Source: Spirochaetaceae bacterium (GTDB lineage: Bacteria > Spirochaetota > Spirochaetia > SZUA-6 > Fen-1364). Taken from it: a DNA stretch of 5,025 nt. Where the stretch lies: assembly GCA_003154555.1 (NCBI GenBank), contig PMDT01000032.1, positions 301-5,325 on the forward strand, given 5' to 3'. The translations under genes were made by a program, and so were the position numbers. The number at the start of each line of letters is the position of its first letter. Position 1 is the stretch's first letter. Of this stretch, positions 1 through 5,025 are shown piece by piece. The notes beneath the pieces were generated by a model. It did no database searches and was not told where the DNA came from. It saw only the letters and a program-made list of their open reading frames with translations.

Positions 1-1
1 G

Positions 2-97
2 GAGGACCAGATCCGCGGCGTGATCGAGCACGGCGCCTACCACGGCGGCCAGATTGCGCTGCTGCTCCGCGCGCTGCGGGGGCCGGCCACGACCTGA
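2..97 (+). CDS. DinB/YfiT-like four-helix metal-binding protein, C-terminal fragment
   Basis: Only the last 31 codons of this gene are in the window; the frame is open through the left edge and ends at a TGA at 95-97. The fragment contains the stretch GVIEHGAYHGGQIALLLRAL. This resembles the last helix of DinB/DUF664/DUF1572-type proteins, in which an HxxxH pair (here EHGAYH) supplies two of the three histidines that bind a divalent metal and is followed by a GQI-x-LLR segment. Family members are small cytoplasmic proteins of about 150-180 residues, often linked to stress or to thiol-dependent transferase chemistry. The exact reaction cannot be told from this piece. The short tail after the helix (GPATT) is unremarkable. 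The call rests on motif resemblance over a short segment, so it is moderate. Confidence 0.6.
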   Translation, partial: EDQIRGVIEHGAYHGGQIALLLRALRGPATT

Positions 98-107
98 CCC
101 TTCTCAC

Positions 108-135
108 TTGCGCCCCGGGCGCCTCCGGCTATAAT
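108..135 (+). promoter_or_regulatory. Sigma-70-type promoter for the SDR gene, probably giving a leaderless mRNA
   Basis: A perfect TATAAT hexamer lies at 130-135. A weak -35 element, TTGCGC (108-113), stands 16 bp upstream and matches the TTGACA consensus only in its TTG. Transcription normally starts about 6-8 bases past the -10 box, which here is 141-143, directly before the ATG at 144. The bases before that ATG (CTTCCC) contain no Shine-Dalgarno sequence. Together these suggest a transcript with a 5' leader of 0-2 bases. The -10 match and the missing ribosome-binding site are seen directly; the start point is inferred. Confidence 0.6.
110..122. repeat. 13-bp perfect dyad, GCGCCC-C-GGGCGC
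   Basis: Two 6-base arms (110-115 and 117-122) are exact reverse complements around a single central base. The dyad begins 12 bases after the stop of the DinB-like gene and overlaps the weak -35 element and promoter spacer of the SDR gene. It could be a small operator that blocks polymerase. It could also be a short hairpin at the end of the upstream gene, but no T-run follows, so it is not a convincing intrinsic terminator. Chance occurrence in GC-rich DNA is also possible. Confidence 0.35.
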
Positions 136-143
136 GCCTTCCC

Positions 144-938
144 ATGCGACCCATCGATTTCACCGGGAAGCTCGTTGTTGTCACCGGCGCCTCCAGCGGC
201 CTGGGACGTGAGATCGCGCGCACGCTCGCTCTCAGCGAAGGCGCGGACCTCGTCATCGCGGCGCGTCGCCAGGATCGCCTCGAGGCTCTGAAAGCAGAGC
301 TCGAATCGCAATGCCGCGCCCGTGTGCACGTTGTCGTCGTGGATCTGAGTACGCCGGACGGACCGGAAAGGCTTTTCCGGGAGGCCTCCGCCCGCGGAGA
401 AGTATTCGGCCTGGTGAACTGCGCGGGGATCACGTTCTACGGCAGGACAATGGAAGTGCCGCTTGAGAGGTCTCTCCAGATCGTCGCCGTGAACCAGATC
501 GCGATAATGAAGTTGACCCTGCTCTTCCTCGGGGCGTTCCTTCCGCGCGGAACAGGCGCGATTCTCTCCATCACGAGCGTTGCCGCCTTTGTCCCGTGGC
601 CATTCCAGAATATTTATTCCGCTGCCAAGAGCGCGGTTCAACACTTCATGGAAGGTCTTGCGCATGAGTACAAGGGGAGCGGGGTGAGCTTCAGCACCTT
701 TGCGCCCGGGGGAATGGCCACGGAAATGCTCGCCCTCTCCGGCCTCGACCGCAAGCACGGCATGGACAGCCCGTTCAACATGCACCCGGCTCTTTCGGCC
801 CGCAAGGCTCTCACGGCTTTCAAGAGACACAAGCTCTGCCGGGTGCCGGGGATCCTCAACAGGATGGGGATGATCATATTCAAGCATGCGCCCCGCGCAT
901 TCTCCTGGTGGGCCGCGGCCGGGAACCTGGCTCCGTAG
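144..938 (+). CDS. Classical short-chain dehydrogenase/reductase (SDR family oxidoreductase)
   Basis: This is a 264-residue cytoplasmic NAD(P)-dependent oxidoreductase, the usual length for classical SDRs and complete at both ends. The Rossmann glycine motif TGASSGLG is at residues 14-21. The basic pair R41-R42 at the end of beta-strand 2 points to NADPH rather than NADH. D67 lies in a VVDL stretch, NCAG (92-95) stands in for the family NNAG, and the catalytic tetrad is N117, S145, Y158 and K162 in YSAAK. A PGG-x-xT element (FAPGGMATEM) follows, as expected for closing over the cofactor. The C-terminal third resembles the DltE/COG0300 type and ends in an aromatic, amphipathic tail (FSWWAAAG) that might touch membrane or substrate. 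The substrate cannot be predicted. ATG 144 was chosen because the Rossmann fold begins a few residues later and a TATAAT box sits 8 bases upstream. The gene stands alone between a DinB-like gene and a convergent cluster. Confidence 0.93.
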   Translation: MRPIDFTGKLVVVTGASSGLGREIARTLALSEGADLVIAARRQDRLEALKAELESQCRARVHVVVVDLSTPDGPERLFREASARGEVFGLVNCAGITFYGRTMEVPLERSLQIVAVNQIAIMKLTLLFLGAFLPRGTGAILSITSVAAFVPWPFQNIYSAAKSAVQHFMEGLAHEYKGSGVSFSTFAPGGMATEMLALSGLDRKHGMDSPFNMHPALSARKALTAFKRHKLCRVPGILNRMGMIIFKHAPRAFSWWAAAGNLAP

Positions 939-946
939 CGGGGCGT

Positions 947-1582
947 TTACATCGTTGCGACGCTGCGGAGCATGAGGAGAAAATGCGCGGCAGCTCCTCC
1001 GCTCACGAACAGGTGCCAGATCTCGTGGGAGCCGAAGACGCCGGGAAATGGATCGGGCTTTTTGAGGGCGTAGATCACGGCGCCCAGCGTGTAGAGGAAT
1101 CCACCCGCGGCAAGCCAGATGAGCCCTTCCACGGACAGCGCTTTCAGGAGCGGCACGATGGCAACCACCGCAATCCAGCCCATCGCGACATACAGGACAG
1201 TGGAGACCCATGAAGGGATCCGGTCGAAGAGGAATGCTTTTGCCGCGACCCCGATGCCGGCAAGGATCCAGACAACGACGAGAAGCGTCGTGCCCAGGCC
1301 GCCCGACAGCACGGTCACGCAGATGGGGGTGTACGTGCCGGCGATGAGGAGATAGATGGCCGCATGATCGATCCGGCGCAGGAGGCGCTCCGTGCCCGGC
1401 TCCGCATGGATCAGGTGGTAGGCGGCGCTCGCGGAAAACAGGAGAACCATGGAAAGGCCGTAGATGACGAATGCCGCCCGGAGGCCGGACGCCGGAAGGG
1501 ACGCATGAACCAGCACGATCAGGCCAGCCACGGCGGCAAGCGCGCATGCAAGGTGGGAGAGCCCGCTGAAAGGTTCCCTCAT
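947..1582 (-). CDS. Hemolysin III / YqfA family (PAQR-like) seven-helix membrane protein
   Basis: This integral membrane protein of 211 residues matches the usual family length. Seven hydrophobic segments can be read at about residues 8-27, 34-54, 74-92, 97-115, 125-145, 152-173 and 190-208. PAQR signature residues are present: S52-x3-H56 at the end of helix 2, the D72-H73 pair followed by GTYTP (82-86), and H186-x3-H190 entering helix 7. In the related adiponectin receptors the equivalent histidines bind zinc in a hydrolase-like site. The bacterial role is unsettled, and the name comes from an old haemolysis assay. I chose the ATG at 1582 because family members typically open with REP-x-x-x-L-T/S-H, which follows it at once. 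An AAGGGG lies 12 bases upstream, rather far. A GTG at 1624 would add 14 residues and has GGGA 4 bases upstream, so it remains possible. The gene follows the GH127 gene on the same strand and converges on the SDR gene. Confidence 0.9.
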   Translation of the reverse strand: MREPFSGLSHLACALAAVAGLIVLVHASLPASGLRAAFVIYGLSMVLLFSASAAYHLIHAEPGTERLLRRIDHAAIYLLIAGTYTPICVTVLSGGLGTTLLVVVWILAGIGVAAKAFLFDRIPSWVSTVLYVAMGWIAVVAIVPLLKALSVEGLIWLAAGGFLYTLGAVIYALKKPDPFPGVFGSHEIWHLFVSGGAAAHFLLMLRSVATM

Positions 1583-1644
1583 GCAGGCGCGCAGCCCCTT
1601 GTCAGCTCCCGTCCTCACCTGCACACGGTCCCATTTTCAGGCCC

Positions 1645-3519
1645 TCATGTCGAGAGCCAGACCCGCATGGGCCCCGGCCCGCGATTGGCCCAGGCGTAGT
1701 AGGGAATCGCGCTGAAGCCGGGTCCCTTGATGACAGTGAGGCCGCCGAGCAGCCTCTGCGCCGGCTCCGCGGACAATTTCGATTCATCTCCGAGTCGTAT
1801 CGATTCAAGCGACCGATCCGCATCCCGTCCTTCCACGCAGTAGACGATCGGCCCCCGCTGCAGTGCTGCGCGGCCCTGGTTTTCCACCACGCGGGAATCG
1901 CACAGCACCGCGCGCACGGGCAGCGGGAGGCGCAGTTCGACAATGTCGCCGTCGCGCCACACCCGATCGATCGCGGCGTATCCGTTTTCGAGCTCGATGG
2001 AAACAGGGCTGCCGTTGAGCGACAGCGTCGGCGCCTCCGCGCGCGCCTCGCGGAAGCGATACAGGGCGGCGCCGAGCAGCGTCTCACGCGCCCATCCCGG
2101 TATGCGCACCAGGAGCCGCGCACGCGTCTCGCGCGCGGGGGATACCGTGAGACCTATCGTCCCGTCCCAGGGGTAGGCAGTGTCCTGGCGCAGGTGAAAG
2201 CTCGTTCCCCCGGCGTCAATGACCGCGCTGCCCTTGACGAAGAGGTTCACATAGATCGTGTCGCCTGATGCGGCGTAGAGGTAGCCCGGCAGCGACGGGA
2301 AGAAGCGGCAGAGGCTGGTGGGACAGCAGGAGACCTCGAACCAGGGCTGACGGCCCGCGCTTCCGTGATTGAAGCGGAACACGCCGTCTGACTCCAGGGG
2401 ATTGACATAGAAGAACTCGTCCCCGTCGAGTGAGACGCCCGACAGGATCCTGTTGTAGAGCGTCTGCTCCAGCACGTCAATGTACTTCGACTCGCCCGTG
2501 AGGAGGAACAGGCGGTGGTTCCACATCACGGACCCGATGGCGGCGCAGCTCTCCGCGTAGGCCGTGCGATTGGGAAGCTCGAAGGCGTCTCCGAACGCCT
2601 CCCCCGTGTGGCGCGCGCCGATGCCGCCCGTGAGGTAGATCTTGGCGCTCACCATGTCGTTCCAGATCGCCTTGATGGCGGTGGCGTAGTCTTCGTCAGG
2701 CCACAACGCGGCGATGTCCGCCATGCCGCAGTACATATAGACGGCGCGCACGGCGTGGCCGACCGCGTGCCGCTGGTCGAGCACCGGAACGTGATCCTGC
2801 GCGTAGCTCTCATTTCCGTCCCAGGAGTACAGCGGTCGGCCCTCGTGCCGTCCCCGCTGCTCGAGGAAGAAGCGCGCCTGCTGGAGAAAGCCGCGGTCCC
2901 GCGTGATCCTGTACAGCCGCGCAAGCCCCATCTCCACGATCTGGTGTCCGCACGTGTCGTGACGGCCTTCCGGGCCGAAGACCGAACGGATGAGGGCAGC
3001 GCTCGAAAGCGCGATGTCGAGCAGGCTCTTCTTCCCGGTGGCCATCGCGTGGGCGCAGGCGGCCTCGTAGAGGTGGCCGCAGTTGTACAGCTCGTGGCTC
3101 ATGACGAGGTTCGACCAGCGTTGTCGTCCGGCAAAGGGAAGCACGTGGGCGGGATCGATCGTGCGATTGGTATAGAGGTACCCGTCGGGCTCCTGCGCCC
3201 TGCCGATCAGGGCGATCAGGTCATCGAGGAAAGCCTCCATCCCGGCGTCAGGCTGCTGCGCGAGTGAATAGGAGGCGCCCTCGATGCCCTTGTAGACATC
3301 GGTGTCCTCGAAGGGCATCTTCCCCACGTAGGGGCCTTCGAGCTCGCCCGCCGCGCGGCGGAAATTGTCGATCCTGCCGAACTGCTCGCACTTGCGGAAA
3401 ACCGACGGAATCGTGACCGTGCGATTCGTCTCCAGGCGCGGCTTCCAGAAGGCGTCCTCGAGGCTGACGGCGCGGAAGTTCACGGGGGTGATCGGGTAGT
3501 CGATCATGTTGTGCTCCAT
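1645..3519 (-). CDS. Glycoside hydrolase family 127 (DUF1680), putative beta-L-arabinofuranosidase
   Basis: The 624-residue protein is full length for GH127, close to HypBA1 of Bifidobacterium longum. The N-terminus carries FW-x-PRLETNR (24-33) and GRIDNF (48-53), followed by the catalytic barrel up to about residue 410 and beta-sandwich regions ending in ANRGPGPMRVW. The Zn-thiolate site is intact. E323 and C325 (AESC) plus C398-C399 (SCCP) match E338, C340, C417 and C418 of HypBA1, with C398 as the nucleophile equivalent. E307 in GEAF, 16 residues before E323, matches acid/base E322. There is no signal peptide, so the enzyme is probably cytoplasmic and acts on imported arabinosides. GH127 also includes enzymes for other sugars, such as aceric acid in rhamnogalacturonan II, so the substrate is inferred. 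The ATG at 3519 lies 1 base after the permease stop and has GAAGG 6 bases upstream. A second ATG at 3507 has GGAG 6 bases upstream and is also plausible. Confidence 0.93.
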   Translation of the reverse strand: MEHNMIDYPITPVNFRAVSLEDAFWKPRLETNRTVTIPSVFRKCEQFGRIDNFRRAAGELEGPYVGKMPFEDTDVYKGIEGASYSLAQQPDAGMEAFLDDLIALIGRAQEPDGYLYTNRTIDPAHVLPFAGRQRWSNLVMSHELYNCGHLYEAACAHAMATGKKSLLDIALSSAALIRSVFGPEGRHDTCGHQIVEMGLARLYRITRDRGFLQQARFFLEQRGRHEGRPLYSWDGNESYAQDHVPVLDQRHAVGHAVRAVYMYCGMADIAALWPDEDYATAIKAIWNDMVSAKIYLTGGIGARHTGEAFGDAFELPNRTAYAESCAAIGSVMWNHRLFLLTGESKYIDVLEQTLYNRILSGVSLDGDEFFYVNPLESDGVFRFNHGSAGRQPWFEVSCCPTSLCRFFPSLPGYLYAASGDTIYVNLFVKGSAVIDAGGTSFHLRQDTAYPWDGTIGLTVSPARETRARLLVRIPGWARETLLGAALYRFREARAEAPTLSLNGSPVSIELENGYAAIDRVWRDGDIVELRLPLPVRAVLCDSRVVENQGRAALQRGPIVYCVEGRDADRSLESIRLGDESKLSAEPAQRLLGGLTVIKGPGFSAIPYYAWANRGPGPMRVWLST

Positions 3520-3520
3520 G

Positions 3521-4351
3521 CTATGCCTTCAGGCCCGAGAGCACGATGCCCTCGATGAAGTACTTCTGCCCGATGAAATAGAGGATGACCGCGGGGGCAA
3601 TGGACATCGTGCAGGCAGCCATGATGGCCCGGTAGTCGGTGCCGAAGCCGGCCCGGAAGTTCGCGAGGCCCTGCGAGATGGTGTTCTGCGCGTTGCGCGA
3701 GATGTAGATGAGGGGGCCCAGGAGGTCGTTCCAGTACAGGATGAATGTAAAGAGGAAGATGGAGATGAGCACCGGCTTGATGAGGGGGAGGAGGACCCGG
3801 AACAGGATCCGCAGGTGCCCCGCCCCGTCAATATAGGCCGCCTCGTCCAGATCGCGCGGAATCGTCATAAGGAACTGCCGCCCGAGGAAGATGTTGAATC
3901 CTCCCCCGCCGAGGAATGCCGGCACGATGAGCGGGACGTAGCCATTGGACAGGCCGAGGAATGTCCACCCGATGAAGATCGGAATGATCGTCACCGATCC
4001 CGGCATGAGCATCGACAGGACAACCATGGTGAACCAGAATCTCCTGCCCTTGAAATTGAGCCGCGCAAATGCGTAGGCGGCGAGGGTGGAGGTGAGGAGG
4101 ACGCCGACAATGGACGGGATCGTGATGGTGAGCGTGTTCAGGAGGTAGCGCCCGAAGGGGAACGTGCGCAGCGTCTGGGGGTAGTTCTCGAAGTGCCACA
4201 CGCTCGGGAGGAGCTCCGGCGGGTAGCGGTTGATCGCGATATTCGACATGAAGCTCGACCGCACCATCCAGAAGAAGGGGAAGATGCATGCGAGGGCCAG
4301 GAGGGAGATGATGACCGTGATGACGATATTCGGTCTGGTATGCCTCTTCAT
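3521..4351 (-). CDS. Carbohydrate ABC transporter permease, MalG/UgpE type (CUT1)
   Basis: This is the second inner-membrane subunit of a binding-protein-dependent sugar importer, 276 residues and of normal length. Six hydrophobic segments are visible at about 9-30, 70-95, 105-127, 138-157, 190-210 and 245-262. The cytoplasmic EAA loop that docks on the ATPase is well conserved: EAAYIDGAG at 170-178, then LLPLIKP at 187-193. The C-terminus YFIEGIVLSGLKA is the usual ending of MalG-like permeases. The frame stays open upstream to 4654, but those extra residues have no membrane character and overlap the other permease in a different frame. The ATG at 4351 gives the typical basic start followed by helix 1, with GAGG 6 bases upstream, so it is the start. 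It lies 8 bp after the first permease's stop and 1 bp before the GH127 gene, which suggests translational coupling. Sugar specificity is not readable from the permease. Confidence 0.94.
   Translation of the reverse strand: MKRHTRPNIVITVIISLLALACIFPFFWMVRSSFMSNIAINRYPPELLPSVWHFENYPQTLRTFPFGRYLLNTLTITIPSIVGVLLTSTLAAYAFARLNFKGRRFWFTMVVLSMLMPGSVTIIPIFIGWTFLGLSNGYVPLIVPAFLGGGGFNIFLGRQFLMTIPRDLDEAAYIDGAGHLRILFRVLLPLIKPVLISIFLFTFILYWNDLLGPLIYISRNAQNTISQGLANFRAGFGTDYRAIMAACTMSIAPAVILYFIGQKYFIEGIVLSGLKA
3526..3530 (-). promoter_or_regulatory. Ribosome-binding site of the GH127 gene, inside the permease 3' end
   Basis: GAAGG lies 6 bases before the ATG at 3519 and is formed by the last sense codons of the MalG-type permease. 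It supports the longer GH127 start. Because ribosomes finishing the permease pass over it one base before the next start, translation of the two genes is probably coupled. Confidence 0.5.
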
Positions 4352-4357
4352 TGCCTG

Positions 4358-4361
4358 CCTC
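4358..4361 (-). promoter_or_regulatory. Ribosome-binding site deciding the MalG-type permease start
   Basis: GAGG overlaps the TGA stop of the upstream permease and stands 6 bases before the ATG at 4351. It favours this ATG over the much longer open frame that extends to 4654. Confidence 0.55.
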
Positions 4362-5025
4362 ACTTGCCCTCGAAGAACATCCACCGGCGGGAGGTGGCGA
4401 AGATCAGCCCCGTGAGCGCGCCGATGAAGAGGAAGAAAATAAAGGAAACCGCCGCGGCGTGGCCGAAGTTGTTCCGCTCGAATCCCTCCCGGAAGATCAG
4501 GAGAACCATGTAGAGCGTCGAGTTGTTCGGCCCTCCCCGCGTGAGCGCGCGGGCGGGAACGAAGATCTGCAGATTGGTCACGAGGCTCATGAGGATGTTG
4601 AAGAAGATGATCGGCGACATGAGGGGAAGCGTGATATGGCGGAACCTGTGCCACGCGTTGCCCCCGTCGATCTCCACCGCCTCCAGGTAGGACTTCGGGA
4701 TGCCCTGGAGCCCCGCCAGGAAGATGACGATGAAGTTGCCCAGCCCCCAGACCGTCAGCGCGATGATGGAGGGCGTGGCGGTGAGGTCATTGCCCAGCCA
4801 CTGCACCTTGTCGATTCCCACAAGACTGAGAACGTAGTTGAACACGCCGAAGTTGGCCTCGTACATCCAGCCCCAGACGACGCTCGCTCCGATGATGGGA
4901 ACGACGTAAGGCAGAAAGAAGACCGAGCGGAAAAAGCCGCGCCCCGGTATCCTCTGGTTCAGCATCATGGCAATGGCGAACGCGTAGAGTGTTCCCGTGA
5001 TGACAGCTCCGATGGCGAAGTACAG
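4360..5025 (-). CDS. Carbohydrate ABC transporter permease, MalF/UgpA type (CUT1), 5' end missing
   Basis: The C-terminal 221 residues of the first permease subunit are present. The frame is open through the right edge, so the ATG at 4968 is internal: codons upstream of it read LYFAIGAVITGTLYAFAIA, the continuation of a membrane helix. Family members have about 290-300 residues, so some 70-80 N-terminal residues lie outside the window. Visible marks are FFLPYVVP (37-44 of the fragment), the EAA loop EAVEIDGGNAW (115-125) followed by LPLMSP (133-138), and TRGGPNNST (162-170), a typical MalF-type periplasmic loop. The last helix ends in a short basic and aromatic tail. It would pair with the MalG-type subunit downstream to form the translocation channel. 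The usual solute-binding protein gene is expected upstream, past the window edge. Confidence 0.93.
   Translation of the reverse strand: MYFAIGAVITGTLYAFAIAMMLNQRIPGRGFFRSVFFLPYVVPIIGASVVWGWMYEANFGVFNYVLSLVGIDKVQWLGNDLTATPSIIALTVWGLGNFIVIFLAGLQGIPKSYLEAVEIDGGNAWHRFRHITLPLMSPIIFFNILMSLVTNLQIFVPARALTRGGPNNSTLYMVLLIFREGFERNNFGHAAAVSFIFFLFIGALTGLIFATSRRWMFFEGK

Noticed and set aside
911..920. 10-bp palindrome GGCCGCGGCC near the SDR stop
   Set aside because: It is inside coding sequence, very short, made only of G and C, and lacks a following T-run on either strand, so it is not a credible terminator or operator.
129..1547. 472-codon open frame on the minus strand
   Set aside because: It lies antisense to the whole SDR gene and runs in another frame through the hemolysin III gene. 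Its product is rich in Arg, Pro, Gly and His with no domain, the typical look of a GC-rich shadow frame.
2515..3267. 250-codon open frame on the plus strand
   Set aside because: It is antisense to the catalytic domain of the GH127 gene, which is unambiguous, and it has no recognisable domain or ribosome-binding site.
3506..4513. 335-codon open frame on the plus strand, very rich in Glu, Asp, Arg and His
   Set aside because: It is antisense to both permeases. Reverse complements of hydrophobic membrane-helix codons in GC-rich DNA give such charged sequences, and no family is recognisable.
4352..4654. 101-residue N-terminal extension of the MalG-type permease
   Set aside because: The extension overlaps the MalF-type permease in another frame, has no membrane or domain character, and is contradicted by the GAGG site and the typical permease start at 4351.
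1..5025. Search for defence, toxin-antitoxin, CRISPR, tRNA, insertion sequence or phage signatures
   Set aside because: All six genes belong to ordinary metabolic, transport or membrane families, intergenic space is minimal, and no direct repeats, terminal inverted repeats or tRNA-like folds were recognised by eye.

Overview
This is a bacterial window of roughly 60% G+C (estimated by eye), densely coded and with no mobile elements, RNA genes or CRISPR. The lineage cannot be fixed. A paired sugar-ABC-permease plus GH127 locus in a high-GC genome is seen in several plant-polysaccharide-using phyla, such as Chloroflexota, Spirochaetota, Armatimonadota, Verrucomicrobiota-like bacteria and some Bacillota. 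I would not name one.

Plus strand, left end: the last 31 codons of a DinB/YfiT-like four-helix metal-binding protein end at 97. A 46-bp gap follows, with a perfect 13-bp dyad and a consensus TATAAT box. The box lies so close to the next ATG (144) that the message is probably leaderless. That gene encodes a complete classical short-chain dehydrogenase/reductase (144-938).

Minus strand, right to left: a four-gene, tightly packed cluster. It begins beyond the right edge with a MalF/UgpA-type permease (4360 to the edge, 5' end missing). A MalG/UgpE-type permease follows (3521-4351), then a GH127 family (DUF1680) glycosidase (1645-3519), and last a hemolysin III/PAQR-like seven-helix membrane protein (947-1582 or 1624). 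The first three genes are separated by 8 bp and 1 bp and are very probably cotranscribed and translationally coupled. The hemolysin III gene follows after 20-62 bp and may be read through from the same transcript.

How they may work together: the two permeases form the membrane channel of a CUT1-class carbohydrate importer. The GH127 enzyme has no signal peptide and keeps the Zn-Cys catalytic site of beta-L-arabinofuranosidases, so it would cleave the imported oligosaccharide in the cytoplasm. The solute-binding protein and any regulator should lie beyond the right edge. No ATPase gene is visible. The plus-strand SDR and the minus-strand cluster converge with only 8 bp between stop codons and no recognisable terminator.

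Overall this is a fairly ordinary carbohydrate-utilisation region. The points most worth a second look are the likely leaderless SDR promoter, the GH127-importer coupling with its open substrate question, and the terminator-free convergent junction. I see no evidence for a previously undescribed defence or mobile system.
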